Positions 35,113 to 43,303 of a stretch of 64,000 nt of DNA are shown here, in pieces. The notes below the pieces were generated by a model, which saw only the letters and a program-made list of their open reading frames with translations, made no database searches and had not been told where the DNA came from. Each line of letters starts with the position of its first letter. The stretch's first letter is position 1. A program made the translations under genes and the position numbers. The stretch is from assembly GCF_008806375.1 (NCBI RefSeq), contig NZ_WAAT01000050.1, positions 62,001 through 126,000 of the forward strand, in the 5' to 3' direction. Source of the DNA: Pseudotamlana haliotis. GTDB taxonomy: Bacteria; Bacteroidota; Bacteroidia; Flavobacteriales; Flavobacteriaceae.

Positions 35113-36084
35113 ATGACTTTATATCCTTTACAATTTTCACCTTTATTTAAATACAGAATTTGGGGCGGCGAGAAACTTAAAACGCAGCTTAATAAAAATT
35201 ATTCAGAAGAAAATATAGGTGAATCCTGGGAGATTTCAGATGTTGAAGGTGATGAAACCAAAGTCGTTAGCGGTGCTTTACAAGGCAAAACCCTAAAAGA
35301 CTTAATTTCTGAATACAAAGGCGCCTTTGTTGGGGAGAAGGTTTACAAGGAATTTGGAAGTGATTTTCCGTTACTTATAAAATTCATAGACGCCAAAACA
35401 CCGCTATCTATTCAAGTACATCCTAGTAATGAAATTGCCAGAGAACGTCATAATTCCTTCGGAAAGAATGAAATGTGGTACGTGATGCAAGCCGATAATG
35501 ATGCCGAGCTTATTGTAGGTTTTGATGAAGAAGTTTCTCAAGCAGATTATAAAAAACACCTAGAAAATAACACGGTTTTAGATGTGATGCACCATGAAAC
35601 TGTAAAAAGTGGTGATACCTTCTATATACCAACGGGTCGTGTACATGCCATTGGTGCCGGGGTTTTATTAGCCGAAATACAACAAACTTCAGATATTACC
35701 TATCGTATTTATGATTACGACCGCGTTGATGCTAAAACAGGCCAAAAACGTGACCTTCATAACGACTTAGCGATTGATGTTTTAGATTATACCGTACACG
35801 ACAATTACAAAACAGACTATAATATTGGGAAAAACGAAGCCCATATTTTAGTCAATTCACCTTATTTTAAAACCAATATCATTGAGGTTGAGGGCACACT
35901 AAAACGTGACCATACGGCATTAGATTCCTTCGTAATTTACATGTGCGTAGAAGGTGATTTAGAGCTTCAATATGATGATGTAAATTACACAGTTAAAACA
36001 GGTGAAACCATTTTATTACCAGCTGCGATTCCTTCAGTTGAGCTTAAATCTTCAGGAGCTAAATGTATTGAGGTTTTTATGTGA
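35113..36084 (+). CDS. manA: Mannose-6-phosphate isomerase, class I
   Basis: A 323-residue cupin-type zinc enzyme interconverting fructose-6-P and mannose-6-P, feeding GDP-mannose synthesis or mannose use. Zinc-ligand stretches are 'PLSIQVHPSNEIARERH' (about 97-113), 'GKNEMWYVM' and 'IPTGRVHAIGAGVLLAEIQQTSDITYRIYDYDR'. The length corresponds to the short Bacillus-type enzymes rather than the about 390-residue enterobacterial form. No mannose transport or GDP-mannose genes are adjacent. Confidence 0.93.
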   Translation: MTLYPLQFSPLFKYRIWGGEKLKTQLNKNYSEENIGESWEISDVEGDETKVVSGALQGKTLKDLISEYKGAFVGEKVYKEFGSDFPLLIKFIDAKTPLSIQVHPSNEIARERHNSFGKNEMWYVMQADNDAELIVGFDEEVSQADYKKHLENNTVLDVMHHETVKSGDTFYIPTGRVHAIGAGVLLAEIQQTSDITYRIYDYDRVDAKTGQKRDLHNDLAIDVLDYTVHDNYKTDYNIGKNEAHILVNSPYFKTNIIEVEGTLKRDHTALDSFVIYMCVEGDLELQYDDVNYTVKTGETILLPAAIPSVELKSSGAKCIEVFM

Positions 36085-36139
36085 TTTATAAAAACTATAC
36101 GGTCTTCTAGGAGAGTTTAGTACATTTATGAATAAAGAA

Positions 36140-36168
36140 TTGATTTCTTCTTGTATGTTGTATATTTG
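36140..36168 (+). promoter_or_regulatory. Promoter immediately upstream of the cassette-like gene
   Basis: TTG (36140-36142), 18 nt, TATATTTG (36161-36168): full consensus. It ends 3 nt before the GTTGTACGCAAT boundary repeat, so it lies outside the putative cassette and would drive whatever is inserted. Confidence 0.65.
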
Positions 36169-36171
36169 ATA

Positions 36172-36183
36172 GTTGTACGCAAT
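36172..36183 (+). repeat. Left boundary repeat of the cassette-like unit
   Basis: GTTGTACGCAAT. Its first ten bases are the exact reverse complement of TGCGTACAAC at 37721-37730, just after the enclosed gene. It also resembles GTTGTGTACAAT at 37915-37926 in direct orientation (9 of 12 identical). Confidence 0.7.
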
Positions 36184-36185
36184 TT

Positions 36186-37715
36186 ATGAAAACCGTAATT
36201 CACATAATAATTTTGACATTTATAACAGCTTCTTGCCAACCTCAAGAACTGAATGTGAATATCAAAAATGTTGAAATTAATATTCCTGGAAGTCCAGGAC
36301 CTTGGTTGAAATACAACGATAATTTTTATTGTTACTTTAAAACTGACAATGACAAATTTAGTTCAGGTTCTAATCATCAATTTTACGTTCTTGATAAAGA
36401 CGGTAAAATCAAATCTCAAATTGATGTTCCCAAAAAAATTCAAACCGTCTATTACGATTTATACATTAAGAACGACACAATATTTACGACTGAATATTAT
36501 GACCATAACACTTTTTATCTTGACCAAACAAACAACACTTGGGTAGAAACAAAAAAAGGAATTGATTTATATTATGATGATAAAGAATATTCAGTTTATT
36601 CTCTCGATTTTGGAGAATGGGGTGGCGTTACTTGGTTCAAAGACAAACAAACGGGACAACAATTTGAGATTGGTGCTACTACACCAGTTATAAATCGATT
36701 AGGAGATTCATACTATTTAACAACAGGAAAATCTGTTTTAAAAATTGACAATCCTAAAAAGCTGGATAAAGGCGATGAGCCTTACGACTATCAAAAAGCG
36801 GTAATTGATGAAAGATACCATAGAGAAGGTAATTATTCTACAAACGGAGCAGAAACAGCGTTTGAATATGAAAATGACGATTATTTCAATCCGACATTTT
36901 CATTAGCAACATCATTCATTGCGAATGAAAAACTTTACCATTTATACAAAGACAGTATTTCTACCAAAATTGGCACTGTAGAAAATAAAAAGTTGGTTCC
37001 ATTTTACGAATTTAAATCTGAAGTCAGACCTTTTCAATGGTATTATGACACAAGAAACCCAATTCAAAACAATAACTTTCAATCTGTTCAATTCCAGACA
37101 GACAAGAATTCTGTTTACGGAATTATAGAGATTAACAAAAATGATTTTAAAGTTACCCAATTCAAGAATATTTATATAGAACCTGTTTTTGGTGAAAAGA
37201 AAATGAATAGATGGCTTGAAAATACCTTTGACAATTATTATTCAAATTTTAGCGCATTGACTTTAAACCAAATAGATAAAGTTGAGCAGGAGTTAAATGC
37301 AACGGATATTACCCAAAAACATAAAATTTCAACTTATCGACTTGATGGACGAAATGTTGAGACACCAAGAATTTACCGAAAAATTGAGAGTGATAAGTTG
37401 AGGCTAATAGGAATGTATTACTATTCGGAAAATGACAAAAAAATACAGCTAATAAATTTTGAGTGGGGAAAAAACAGAAACAAAAATCAAAGCATAGAGG
37501 ATGTTGTTGCTTCAATGTCCAATAAAGAAAAAGTAGAAACAATATATAAAGAGAAATTTGATTACATATCAAACTATCTAAAAAGAAAATTGGGAGAACC
37601 TGATAGTTCTAAATCGGAAAAAAATGGCGTTGAACAAAAATGGACAAAAGACAATAAAATTGTTGTTTTGGAATATAGCCAGAGAGATGTTGAACTAACA
37701 ATTTACAACGAATAA
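36186..37715 (+). CDS. Unknown lipoprotein carried in an integron-like cassette
   Basis: A 509-residue lipoprotein (MKTVIHIIILTFITASC, C17). The mature protein is rich in Tyr, Asn, Asp and Lys, with beta-propeller-like periodicity: 'FYVLDKDGKIKSQIDVPKKIQ', 'YYLTTGKSVLKIDNPKK', 'SVYGIIEINKNDFKVTQF'. No family is recognised. The gene nearly fills the space between boundary repeats, starting 14 nt after the left repeat begins and stopping 5 nt before the right structure. Neighbours show no functional link. The tight packing argues that gene and flanking repeats move together. Confidence 0.75.
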   Translation: MKTVIHIIILTFITASCQPQELNVNIKNVEINIPGSPGPWLKYNDNFYCYFKTDNDKFSSGSNHQFYVLDKDGKIKSQIDVPKKIQTVYYDLYIKNDTIFTTEYYDHNTFYLDQTNNTWVETKKGIDLYYDDKEYSVYSLDFGEWGGVTWFKDKQTGQQFEIGATTPVINRLGDSYYLTTGKSVLKIDNPKKLDKGDEPYDYQKAVIDERYHREGNYSTNGAETAFEYENDDYFNPTFSLATSFIANEKLYHLYKDSISTKIGTVENKKLVPFYEFKSEVRPFQWYYDTRNPIQNNNFQSVQFQTDKNSVYGIIEINKNDFKVTQFKNIYIEPVFGEKKMNRWLENTFDNYYSNFSALTLNQIDKVEQELNATDITQKHKISTYRLDGRNVETPRIYRKIESDKLRLIGMYYYSENDKKIQLINFEWGKNRNKNQSIEDVVASMSNKEKVETIYKEKFDYISNYLKRKLGEPDSSKSEKNGVEQKWTKDNKIVVLEYSQRDVELTIYNE

Positions 37716-37720
37716 AAAAC

Positions 37721-37926
37721 TGCGTACAACACAGTATATAGCTCACAGCTAGCTAGTTGCTTAATCGAAATTAAGACATATTTGCAAAGTCGCCAAATTT
37801 TTAAATTTGACGATTTTCAATAAAAAAGATAAATAGTTAAAATTTAAAAATCTGGCTTGTGCTTAATCCAAAAATGATTTTCTAATTTGCACGCTACGAG
37901 CCATATACATAAACGTTGTGTACAAT
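37721..37926 (+). repeat. attC-like imperfect inverted-repeat structure
   Basis: The outer arms begin TGCGTACAACAC (37721) and end GTTGTGTACAAT (37926). Next inward, GTATATAGCTC (37734-37744) pairs with GAGCCATATAC (37899-37909). Inner hairpins include CTTAAT-CGAA-ATTAAG (37760-37775) and CGCCAAATTT / AAATTTGACG (37791-37812). The overall layout, outer core sites with a long variable inner hairpin of about 200 nt, resembles integron attC recombination sites. Confidence 0.6.
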
Positions 37927-37996
37927 GTTGACCCGTCCTGAATAAAGGTATGAAGTGATTAAAGTACCAGTGAAAATTATTTTTGTAATGCGGTAT
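37927..37996. other. Short spacer after the attC-like structure
   Basis: Begins GTTGACCCGTCCTGAATAAA. No gene is seen. The opening bases could be the remains of a mobile-element end, but no transposase fragment or inverted partner is present. Confidence 0.25.
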
Positions 37997-38656
37997 TTAC
38001 ATCATCCTACTAGATAACCACTCCTTAAACTCAAAAAAGTTTTGTGGAGCCACACCATGACCTACAGGGAATTCAGAATACTGATTTTTAATGTTTAATT
38101 GATTTAAAAAGGGTTGGGTTTGTCTCGCCCAGTCAATTGAAATGACTTGGTCTACACTACCATGAGAGCAATAAAAATCTAAGTTTGAATAGTCTTTACT
38201 TTCTATGTCTTCAGGGAAAATGTCGTGAACTAAGTAGCCACTTAACGCCACAATATTTTTAACTTTTTCAGGGTAGGTTAGAGCGACACCATAGCTTAAA
38301 ATACTACCTTGACTGAAACCTAAAAGCGACACATTATCTTTATTCACTGGGTAAGTTGCTACCGCTTCATCAATAAATTTAGCAATTAAATCACGCGATT
38401 GTGAAGCTTGCTCGATGTCATTCCATTTACCTTTTTCGGCATCAAAATTAATGGCGTACCAAGCGTTTCCGTAAGGTTCCATAGGGTAAGGCGCTTTTAC
38501 AGAAATAATAAAAAGTTCTTCTGGCAGTTCAGTAGCAAAAGAAAATAAATCATTTTCATCACTACCATAACCATGCATCATGATTAATAAAGGCGCATTT
38601 TCGGTTAAACTTGATTTTCTAACGAGGTGTTCTAAAGAAAGTGATGTGTTTGTCAT
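37997..38656 (-). CDS. Phospholipase/carboxylesterase-type alpha/beta hydrolase
   Basis: A 219-residue serine hydrolase: oxyanion region 'LLIMMHGYGSDENDLF' (about 24-39), nucleophile elbow 'LLGFSQGSI' (Ser about 115), catalytic Asp in 'FYCSHGSVDQVISI' and His in 'EFPVGHGVAP'. It resembles bacterial carboxylesterases of the abhydrolase_2 family; the natural ester is unknown. The start at 38656 (MTNTSLSLEHL) is preferred: the longer frame would overlap the upstream gene and adds 15 residues without family character. It is the last gene of a four-gene minus-strand run. Confidence 0.85.
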   Translation of the reverse strand: MTNTSLSLEHLVRKSSLTENAPLLIMMHGYGSDENDLFSFATELPEELFIISVKAPYPMEPYGNAWYAINFDAEKGKWNDIEQASQSRDLIAKFIDEAVATYPVNKDNVSLLGFSQGSILSYGVALTYPEKVKNIVALSGYLVHDIFPEDIESKDYSNLDFYCSHGSVDQVISIDWARQTQPFLNQLNIKNQYSEFPVGHGVAPQNFFEFKEWLSSRMM

Positions 38657-38657
38657 G

Positions 38658-38990
38658 TTATTTTCCAAGGTTTGAAAATATTTTTTGGTAAAAGGCACCA
38701 ACTAAAGGTGCAGGTTGTGCTTTTCGTGTTAAGGCATTTGAAAAGCCAAAAATAAAAAGTATAGCGAAAAATAAGTAGAACGCTGTTGTGATTAGCCAGC
38801 TATCAAAAGCCCCAATGATGTAACCTAAGGCAAAGAATGTTAGCCAAAGTCCCAACGATTGTCTGATGTGAAAACTTGCAAAATCGGTTTTGTTTTCAGC
38901 ATTTAAATAATAGGCAATGATAACACCAAAAATTGTAATATAACTGATGATGGCGTTTTTTCGGCCCGTTTCAATATCTTGTTCTGTCAT
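38658..38990 (-). CDS. Small multi-pass membrane protein (DUF4870/Tic20-like)
   Basis: A 110-residue protein with about three membrane helices: 'NAIISYITIFGVIIAYYL', 'LGLWLTFFALGYIIGAF' and 'WLITTAFYLFFAILFIFGF'. The 'FASFHIRQSLGLWL' stretch between helices 1 and 2 is typical of DUF4870-like/Tic20-like small proteins ('F...H..Q'). Function is unknown. It sits 5 bp after the dihydroorotase-like gene and 1 bp before the esterase gene, so the three are surely co-transcribed. Confidence 0.75.
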   Translation of the reverse strand: MTEQDIETGRKNAIISYITIFGVIIAYYLNAENKTDFASFHIRQSLGLWLTFFALGYIIGAFDSWLITTAFYLFFAILFIFGFSNALTRKAQPAPLVGAFYQKIFSNLGK

Positions 38991-38995
38991 GTTAT

Positions 38996-40252
38996 TTATG
39001 ATTTTAAAACCACTTGATTGTTAGAAACAATACCGTAAACTTGGCCTTTTAGAGTTTCGTTTTCAAAAATCGCATTCTTCGATTTTGAAACGATATCTGC
39101 TGTGCTAAAGGTGTATTTTTTATCTGGGTTGAAAAGCGTGAGGTTGGCTGTTTTGCCTTCCTCTATAATAGAAGATTCAATACCAAAACGACTTTTTCCT
39201 TTGGTTAAAATATCAATGGTTTTTTTAGTGGTGAACAGCTTCTGTAAAGCGCCAAAAGCACTTTCTAAACCAATGGTACCGTTATCGGCATAATCAAATT
39301 CTATTTTCTTAAGCTCGATGTTTAACGGGTTGTGATCTGAAGTCACCATATCAATCGTGCCATCTTTAACTCCTTCTATTAAGGCATCGGCATCACTTTG
39401 TGTGCGTAATGGCGGTAACACTTTAAAGCTGGTGTTGAAATCGTTTAGGGTTTCATCGGTGAAATATAAATTATGAATGGCCACACTACAGGTCACGTCC
39501 AGTTTTTTGTTTTTGGCTTCACGAATAAGTGCCACCGAATTTTTAGTAGAAATCGTTGGAATATGAAGTTTTCCGCCGGTATATTCTAATAAAAACAAGT
39601 CACGCGCAATTTGCATCTCTTCCGCAAGAGCGGGAATCCCTTTTAAACCTAAGCGGGTACTGGCAATATGTTCATGAACCACGCCTTTTCCTGCAATGCG
39701 GTTTTCTTGCGGATATGAAAATACCAATCCGTCGAAATTTGCAGCGTATTGCAAGGCAATTTTCATAAGATTTGGGTTCTCAATAGGTCTTTTGTAATCG
39801 TAAAAAGCTACGGCTCCAGCGCTATTCATATCATAAAGTTCAGCTAAATCAACACCTTGGCTCGATACCGTTAAAGCCCCAATAGGTAAAAGGTCTACCG
39901 CATGGTTAAAGGCTTTAGATTTTATAAAAGTAATGTTGGAATTAGAATCAATTACAGGGCTGCTATTTGCATTTAAGGCTACCGAAGTAAAGCCTGAAAA
40001 TGCCGCAGTTTTTAATCCGTTTGCAATGGTTTCTCGTTCCTCCCAACCAGGTTCTCCAAAACTTACACCGCTATCAAACCAGCCTTGTGAAATATGCAGG
40101 TTGTCAAGGGTGATTTCTTGATAATTTTTAGGATTTTTAATGTTTGGGGCAATCTTAGTAATCACGCCATTTTCAATTAATAAATCCTGCGTAGAATTGT
40201 GAAATTCGCTTTTAGAATCTATAATCGTGGCCGATTTTATAAGTATGTTCAT
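38996..40252 (-). CDS. Dihydroorotase-like protein lacking catalytic metal ligands
   Basis: A 418-residue amidohydrolase-fold protein that aligns with dihydroorotase over its length. The metal-binding 'D.HVHFREPG' is DSGVSFGEPG (60-69): both His and the substrate Arg are lost. The 'HCED' region reads SYPQEN, the 'H.ST' ligand is PTIST and 'TPHHL' is VAIHNL. Only 'SDHNP' (Asp) remains. It is therefore probably not an active dihydroorotase and resembles the inactive PyrC-like subunits (PyrX/PyrC') seen elsewhere. It overlaps the upstream BatA-type gene by 4 bp. Confidence 0.85.
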   Translation of the reverse strand: MNILIKSATIIDSKSEFHNSTQDLLIENGVITKIAPNIKNPKNYQEITLDNLHISQGWFDSGVSFGEPGWEERETIANGLKTAAFSGFTSVALNANSSPVIDSNSNITFIKSKAFNHAVDLLPIGALTVSSQGVDLAELYDMNSAGAVAFYDYKRPIENPNLMKIALQYAANFDGLVFSYPQENRIAGKGVVHEHIASTRLGLKGIPALAEEMQIARDLFLLEYTGGKLHIPTISTKNSVALIREAKNKKLDVTCSVAIHNLYFTDETLNDFNTSFKVLPPLRTQSDADALIEGVKDGTIDMVTSDHNPLNIELKKIEFDYADNGTIGLESAFGALQKLFTTKKTIDILTKGKSRFGIESSIIEEGKTANLTLFNPDKKYTFSTADIVSKSKNAIFENETLKGQVYGIVSNNQVVLKS

Positions 40253-42174
40253 TTAAAGAATTTTAAGATGAGCATTTCAATAATCAATAACGCTAGTGCA
40301 AAAATAACAAACCATTTCCACAGGGCATTAATTTTTGTGTCACTTTTTATGGTGTCGAATATTTTGGTAATCGAATCACTTTGTGAAATGCCTTCTAAAT
40401 AGGATAAGTCACGATAGTTCAACTGACTTTCGTTTCGGTTGAAATTGAAACTTACATTTTTAAGGGCTTCAGTTTTGTTCATCACTGTGTATATTCCGGC
40501 TTCTGAAGGTTCTTCCGAAGTTTTAATGACCACCTTATTCTCAAAATATTGCTGCCTCGGAATCAAGTTAACACTTTCTTTTACTAAAGATAAAACCGCA
40601 TCCTGCTGCATTTGGGTTTCAACATCAAAGCTGTTTTCTTCGCCTATAGTATAATACAATTGAGGCGTTTTAAAACTTTGTTTTCCTATATTAAATAGGG
40701 TAGGGACGATAAGTGGCGAACTTTTAAAGCTAGAATTTTCACTATTTAAGGGAGATGTGAACACAAAAGTACGATGACTCTGTGCTAAAAAGGCTTTACC
40801 GTCTTCCAATTGTAAGGCTTTTGAGGCTCGGTTTGAACGCAATCCGTAATAACTACTCACTTTTGGGTATTGAAAATTTTTAACTTGCTTTTCAAAAACA
40901 CCATTGCTATAAAGCGGGTGACTGTAATTGATAGTTGTGATGCGCTTTTCTAGTGTTATGAGTTTTGAAAATTGGGCACCAAACTGATTTAAAAATTGAT
41001 TGTAGCTGTTTAGTTGAATGGCTTCTGAAGGAATAACAATAAGCGAACCACCTTGATTTGTAAATTGCTTTAAAGCTGAAGCCAAGGCCGTAGACACCGC
41101 ATCCAATTCATTTAAAACAATAAGGTGCTGTTTGTTAATGAGGTTGAAGTTTAATTGTTTTTCCTGAGTTGAAAGGTAATTGAACTCATCTTCAGTGTAA
41201 ATGCGTTTTAGGAAATCATCATCAGTAGCATTTATAGCTAAAACATTAATTTTTGAAGCTTTATTGATGTTGAAAAATAAGCTGTTGTCAAATTGTAAAC
41301 TGGCGTCTTCAATGGTGATTTTTCCGTTGATAACTTGGTTTGTGGGTAGCGTAAAGGCCGTTTCTGCTTCGTCTTTTATAGTGACTGAAGTTTTGGCAAT
41401 TAAAGTGTCGTTGTTAAAAAGGGAAATAGGTAAGTTGTCTATAGCATCTCCACTATTTTTTAGAGTCACAGAAAGCGTCATTTTATTGGCCGTTGTTTCC
41501 GATAGGTACCCTTTCTCTAGCGTGATATTGTTTTTGTTGACCGCCTGTAGTTTTACCAAATGGACCTGAGTAAGCGAGTCGGTTTCTATGTTGAATTCAT
41601 CTTCATCTTGCTGAAAATCTGATATAAAAACCAAATTTTTCAAGCTACTTTGGTCTTTGCTAAAAAACGTTTTACTTTTTAATAAAGCGGCCTGTGATGT
41701 CAGTGAAGTAGCACTATAATTTAGTTTTAGTAAATCGTTTTTAATGGCCTGAATTGTCGTGTTTTTAAAAACGTGATTATTGGTTACAAGACTTATGTTT
41801 TCTGCTTCAGGAATGTTAGATATGACATCCTGCACGGCACGTTTTAATAGAGCACCTTGAGGGCCTTTGGCCTGCATGCTAAAGGAATTATCTAAGTAAA
41901 TGACGGTTTCCTTTTCGGTTTTAAAACTACTTTTCTTTGAGGTATAGGGTTGGGCAAATGCAAATACTAAGGCTGCTAATAGAAGCATACGCGTTAGCAG
42001 AATAAGCCATTTTTTTATTTGTGAACTTTTTCGCGTTTGTAAAATAGCTTCTTTTAAAAAAGCCACATTGGTGAAGGCTTCACGCTGAAATTTACGCAGT
42101 TGAAATAAGTGAACAATGATGGGGATAAGCAGTAAAAATAGGGCGTAAAGAAGTTCGGGGTGTTTAAACTGCAT
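40249..42174 (-). CDS. BatA-domain / von Willebrand A-like membrane protein
   Basis: A 641-residue protein. The N-terminus is the aerotolerance BatA domain: 'MQFKHPELLYALFLLLIPIIVHLFQLRKFQREAFTNVAFLK' with a second helix at about 60-75. A vWA-like domain follows ('TVIYLDNSFSMQAKGPQG', about 89-106, with a MIDAS DxSxS). Then come periplasmic beta-rich regions and a C-terminal helix (about 620-638). Relatives in Bat operons work with MoxR ATPases, but none is nearby. Its 4-bp overlap with the dihydroorotase-like gene implies coupled translation. Confidence 0.85.
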   Translation of the reverse strand: MQFKHPELLYALFLLLIPIIVHLFQLRKFQREAFTNVAFLKEAILQTRKSSQIKKWLILLTRMLLLAALVFAFAQPYTSKKSSFKTEKETVIYLDNSFSMQAKGPQGALLKRAVQDVISNIPEAENISLVTNNHVFKNTTIQAIKNDLLKLNYSATSLTSQAALLKSKTFFSKDQSSLKNLVFISDFQQDEDEFNIETDSLTQVHLVKLQAVNKNNITLEKGYLSETTANKMTLSVTLKNSGDAIDNLPISLFNNDTLIAKTSVTIKDEAETAFTLPTNQVINGKITIEDASLQFDNSLFFNINKASKINVLAINATDDDFLKRIYTEDEFNYLSTQEKQLNFNLINKQHLIVLNELDAVSTALASALKQFTNQGGSLIVIPSEAIQLNSYNQFLNQFGAQFSKLITLEKRITTINYSHPLYSNGVFEKQVKNFQYPKVSSYYGLRSNRASKALQLEDGKAFLAQSHRTFVFTSPLNSENSSFKSSPLIVPTLFNIGKQSFKTPQLYYTIGEENSFDVETQMQQDAVLSLVKESVNLIPRQQYFENKVVIKTSEEPSEAGIYTVMNKTEALKNVSFNFNRNESQLNYRDLSYLEGISQSDSITKIFDTIKSDTKINALWKWFVIFALALLIIEMLILKFFK

Positions 42175-42213
42175 AGTATTGGTAATTAGTCAAACGTACA
42201 TAATTTTTAGTCA

Positions 42214-43221
42214 TTAACAAAAGAAAACATAATCTTCAATAGCTTTTAATTTCAGCTGTTCCATGTAGTCTAAAATAACTTTTTGTTCTTCTTTATTGGC
42301 AACGCTGATAATGCTTTGTGGGTTTTTAATGGCTTCTAAACTGCGGAAGGGTTTCAAAACCGTACCATAAATATCTTTACCTATTTTTTTAGGATTATCG
42401 CAAATCCATTCAAACGGAATATTTAAAGCTGTTAGTTTTTTAGCAATGGTTTTGCCTTTGTTTCCAGCGCCCCAAACGACTAAAGTTTTGTCTTTTTTAT
42501 AGTCTAATTCTAGAAAATATTTCAGTTTAATATCTATAAAATGATATTCGGCATAATGTTCATGGGTTCTGGATGTACGGTCACTGTAATCACGCCAATC
42601 GTGTAAAACCGCATCACAAGGAATACACTTAAAACCATACTTATAAAACCTGAAAGCTAAGTCGTAATCTTCCGGGTAAGTATTGGGGGTAAAGGCCTTA
42701 CAAGCTATCAAATCCTCACGGTGCACCATCCAACATGGTGAAGGGATAACACATTCTTTATAGATTTCGGTGTAATTTGTGCCTTTTTCCGTTAAGGCAT
42801 TTAGCCAAAGTTCATAACTTTTATAACCTGCTTTTATACCTGTTTCAGCAAAATAATGGACTTTTCCGAGGGCTACATGCTGTCTTCCGTAGGTCAATAA
42901 ATTTTCAGTTAAAACTTCAATTTTATTTTCACGCATCACATCATCACTATCCATACGGGTAATGAAATCACCTTGACAATTTTCAAAAGCGAGTGCTAAG
43001 GCATCAATAATTCCGCTTCCAGAGTTTTTTAAAAGTTTGATGCGCTGGTCTTGTTTGGCAAAGCTTTCAACAATACTATAACTGTTATCTGTAGAATGGT
43101 CATCTACAATGAGCACTTCCCAATGGGGATAACTTTGTTTAATAATAGAAGTCAGACAATTCGTAATATAATTTTCTGTATTTTTAAACGGAATTAAAAT
43201 ACTAACAAGCGGATTTTGCAT
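42214..43221 (-). CDS. Family 2 glycosyltransferase with C-terminal Rossmann-like domain
   Basis: A 335-residue protein. The GT2 domain (about 1-225) starts 'PLVSILIPFKNTENYITNCLTSI' with nucleotide-binding 'VLIVDDHSTDNS', catalytic 'MDSDD' and 'TYPEDYDLAFRFYKYG'. The C-terminal part (about 245-335) starts 'KTLVVWGAGNKGKTIAKKL', a dinucleotide-binding-like loop, which is an unusual fusion. The sugar and acceptor are unknown, and no polysaccharide cluster surrounds it. It lies 39 bp upstream of the BatA-type gene in the same direction. Confidence 0.87.
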   Translation of the reverse strand: MQNPLVSILIPFKNTENYITNCLTSIIKQSYPHWEVLIVDDHSTDNSYSIVESFAKQDQRIKLLKNSGSGIIDALALAFENCQGDFITRMDSDDVMRENKIEVLTENLLTYGRQHVALGKVHYFAETGIKAGYKSYELWLNALTEKGTNYTEIYKECVIPSPCWMVHREDLIACKAFTPNTYPEDYDLAFRFYKYGFKCIPCDAVLHDWRDYSDRTSRTHEHYAEYHFIDIKLKYFLELDYKKDKTLVVWGAGNKGKTIAKKLTALNIPFEWICDNPKKIGKDIYGTVLKPFRSLEAIKNPQSIISVANKEEQKVILDYMEQLKLKAIEDYVFFC

Positions 43222-43303
43222 ACGGCGAATTTAACAAAACCTTAGCGAATGCTCCCGTTAGTTAATAGTATTTTGCACATCATTTTAACATAAATTAAAT
43301 TAC

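Noticed and set aside
37309-37572. An 87-codon minus-strand frame inside the cassette gene
   Set aside because: Phe/Leu/Cys-rich antisense shadow of an A-rich coding strand.
37927-37950. Possible insertion-sequence end (GTTGACCCGTCCTGAATAAA)
   Set aside because: No matching inverted end, target duplication or transposase fragment was seen, so it is not called as a mobile element.
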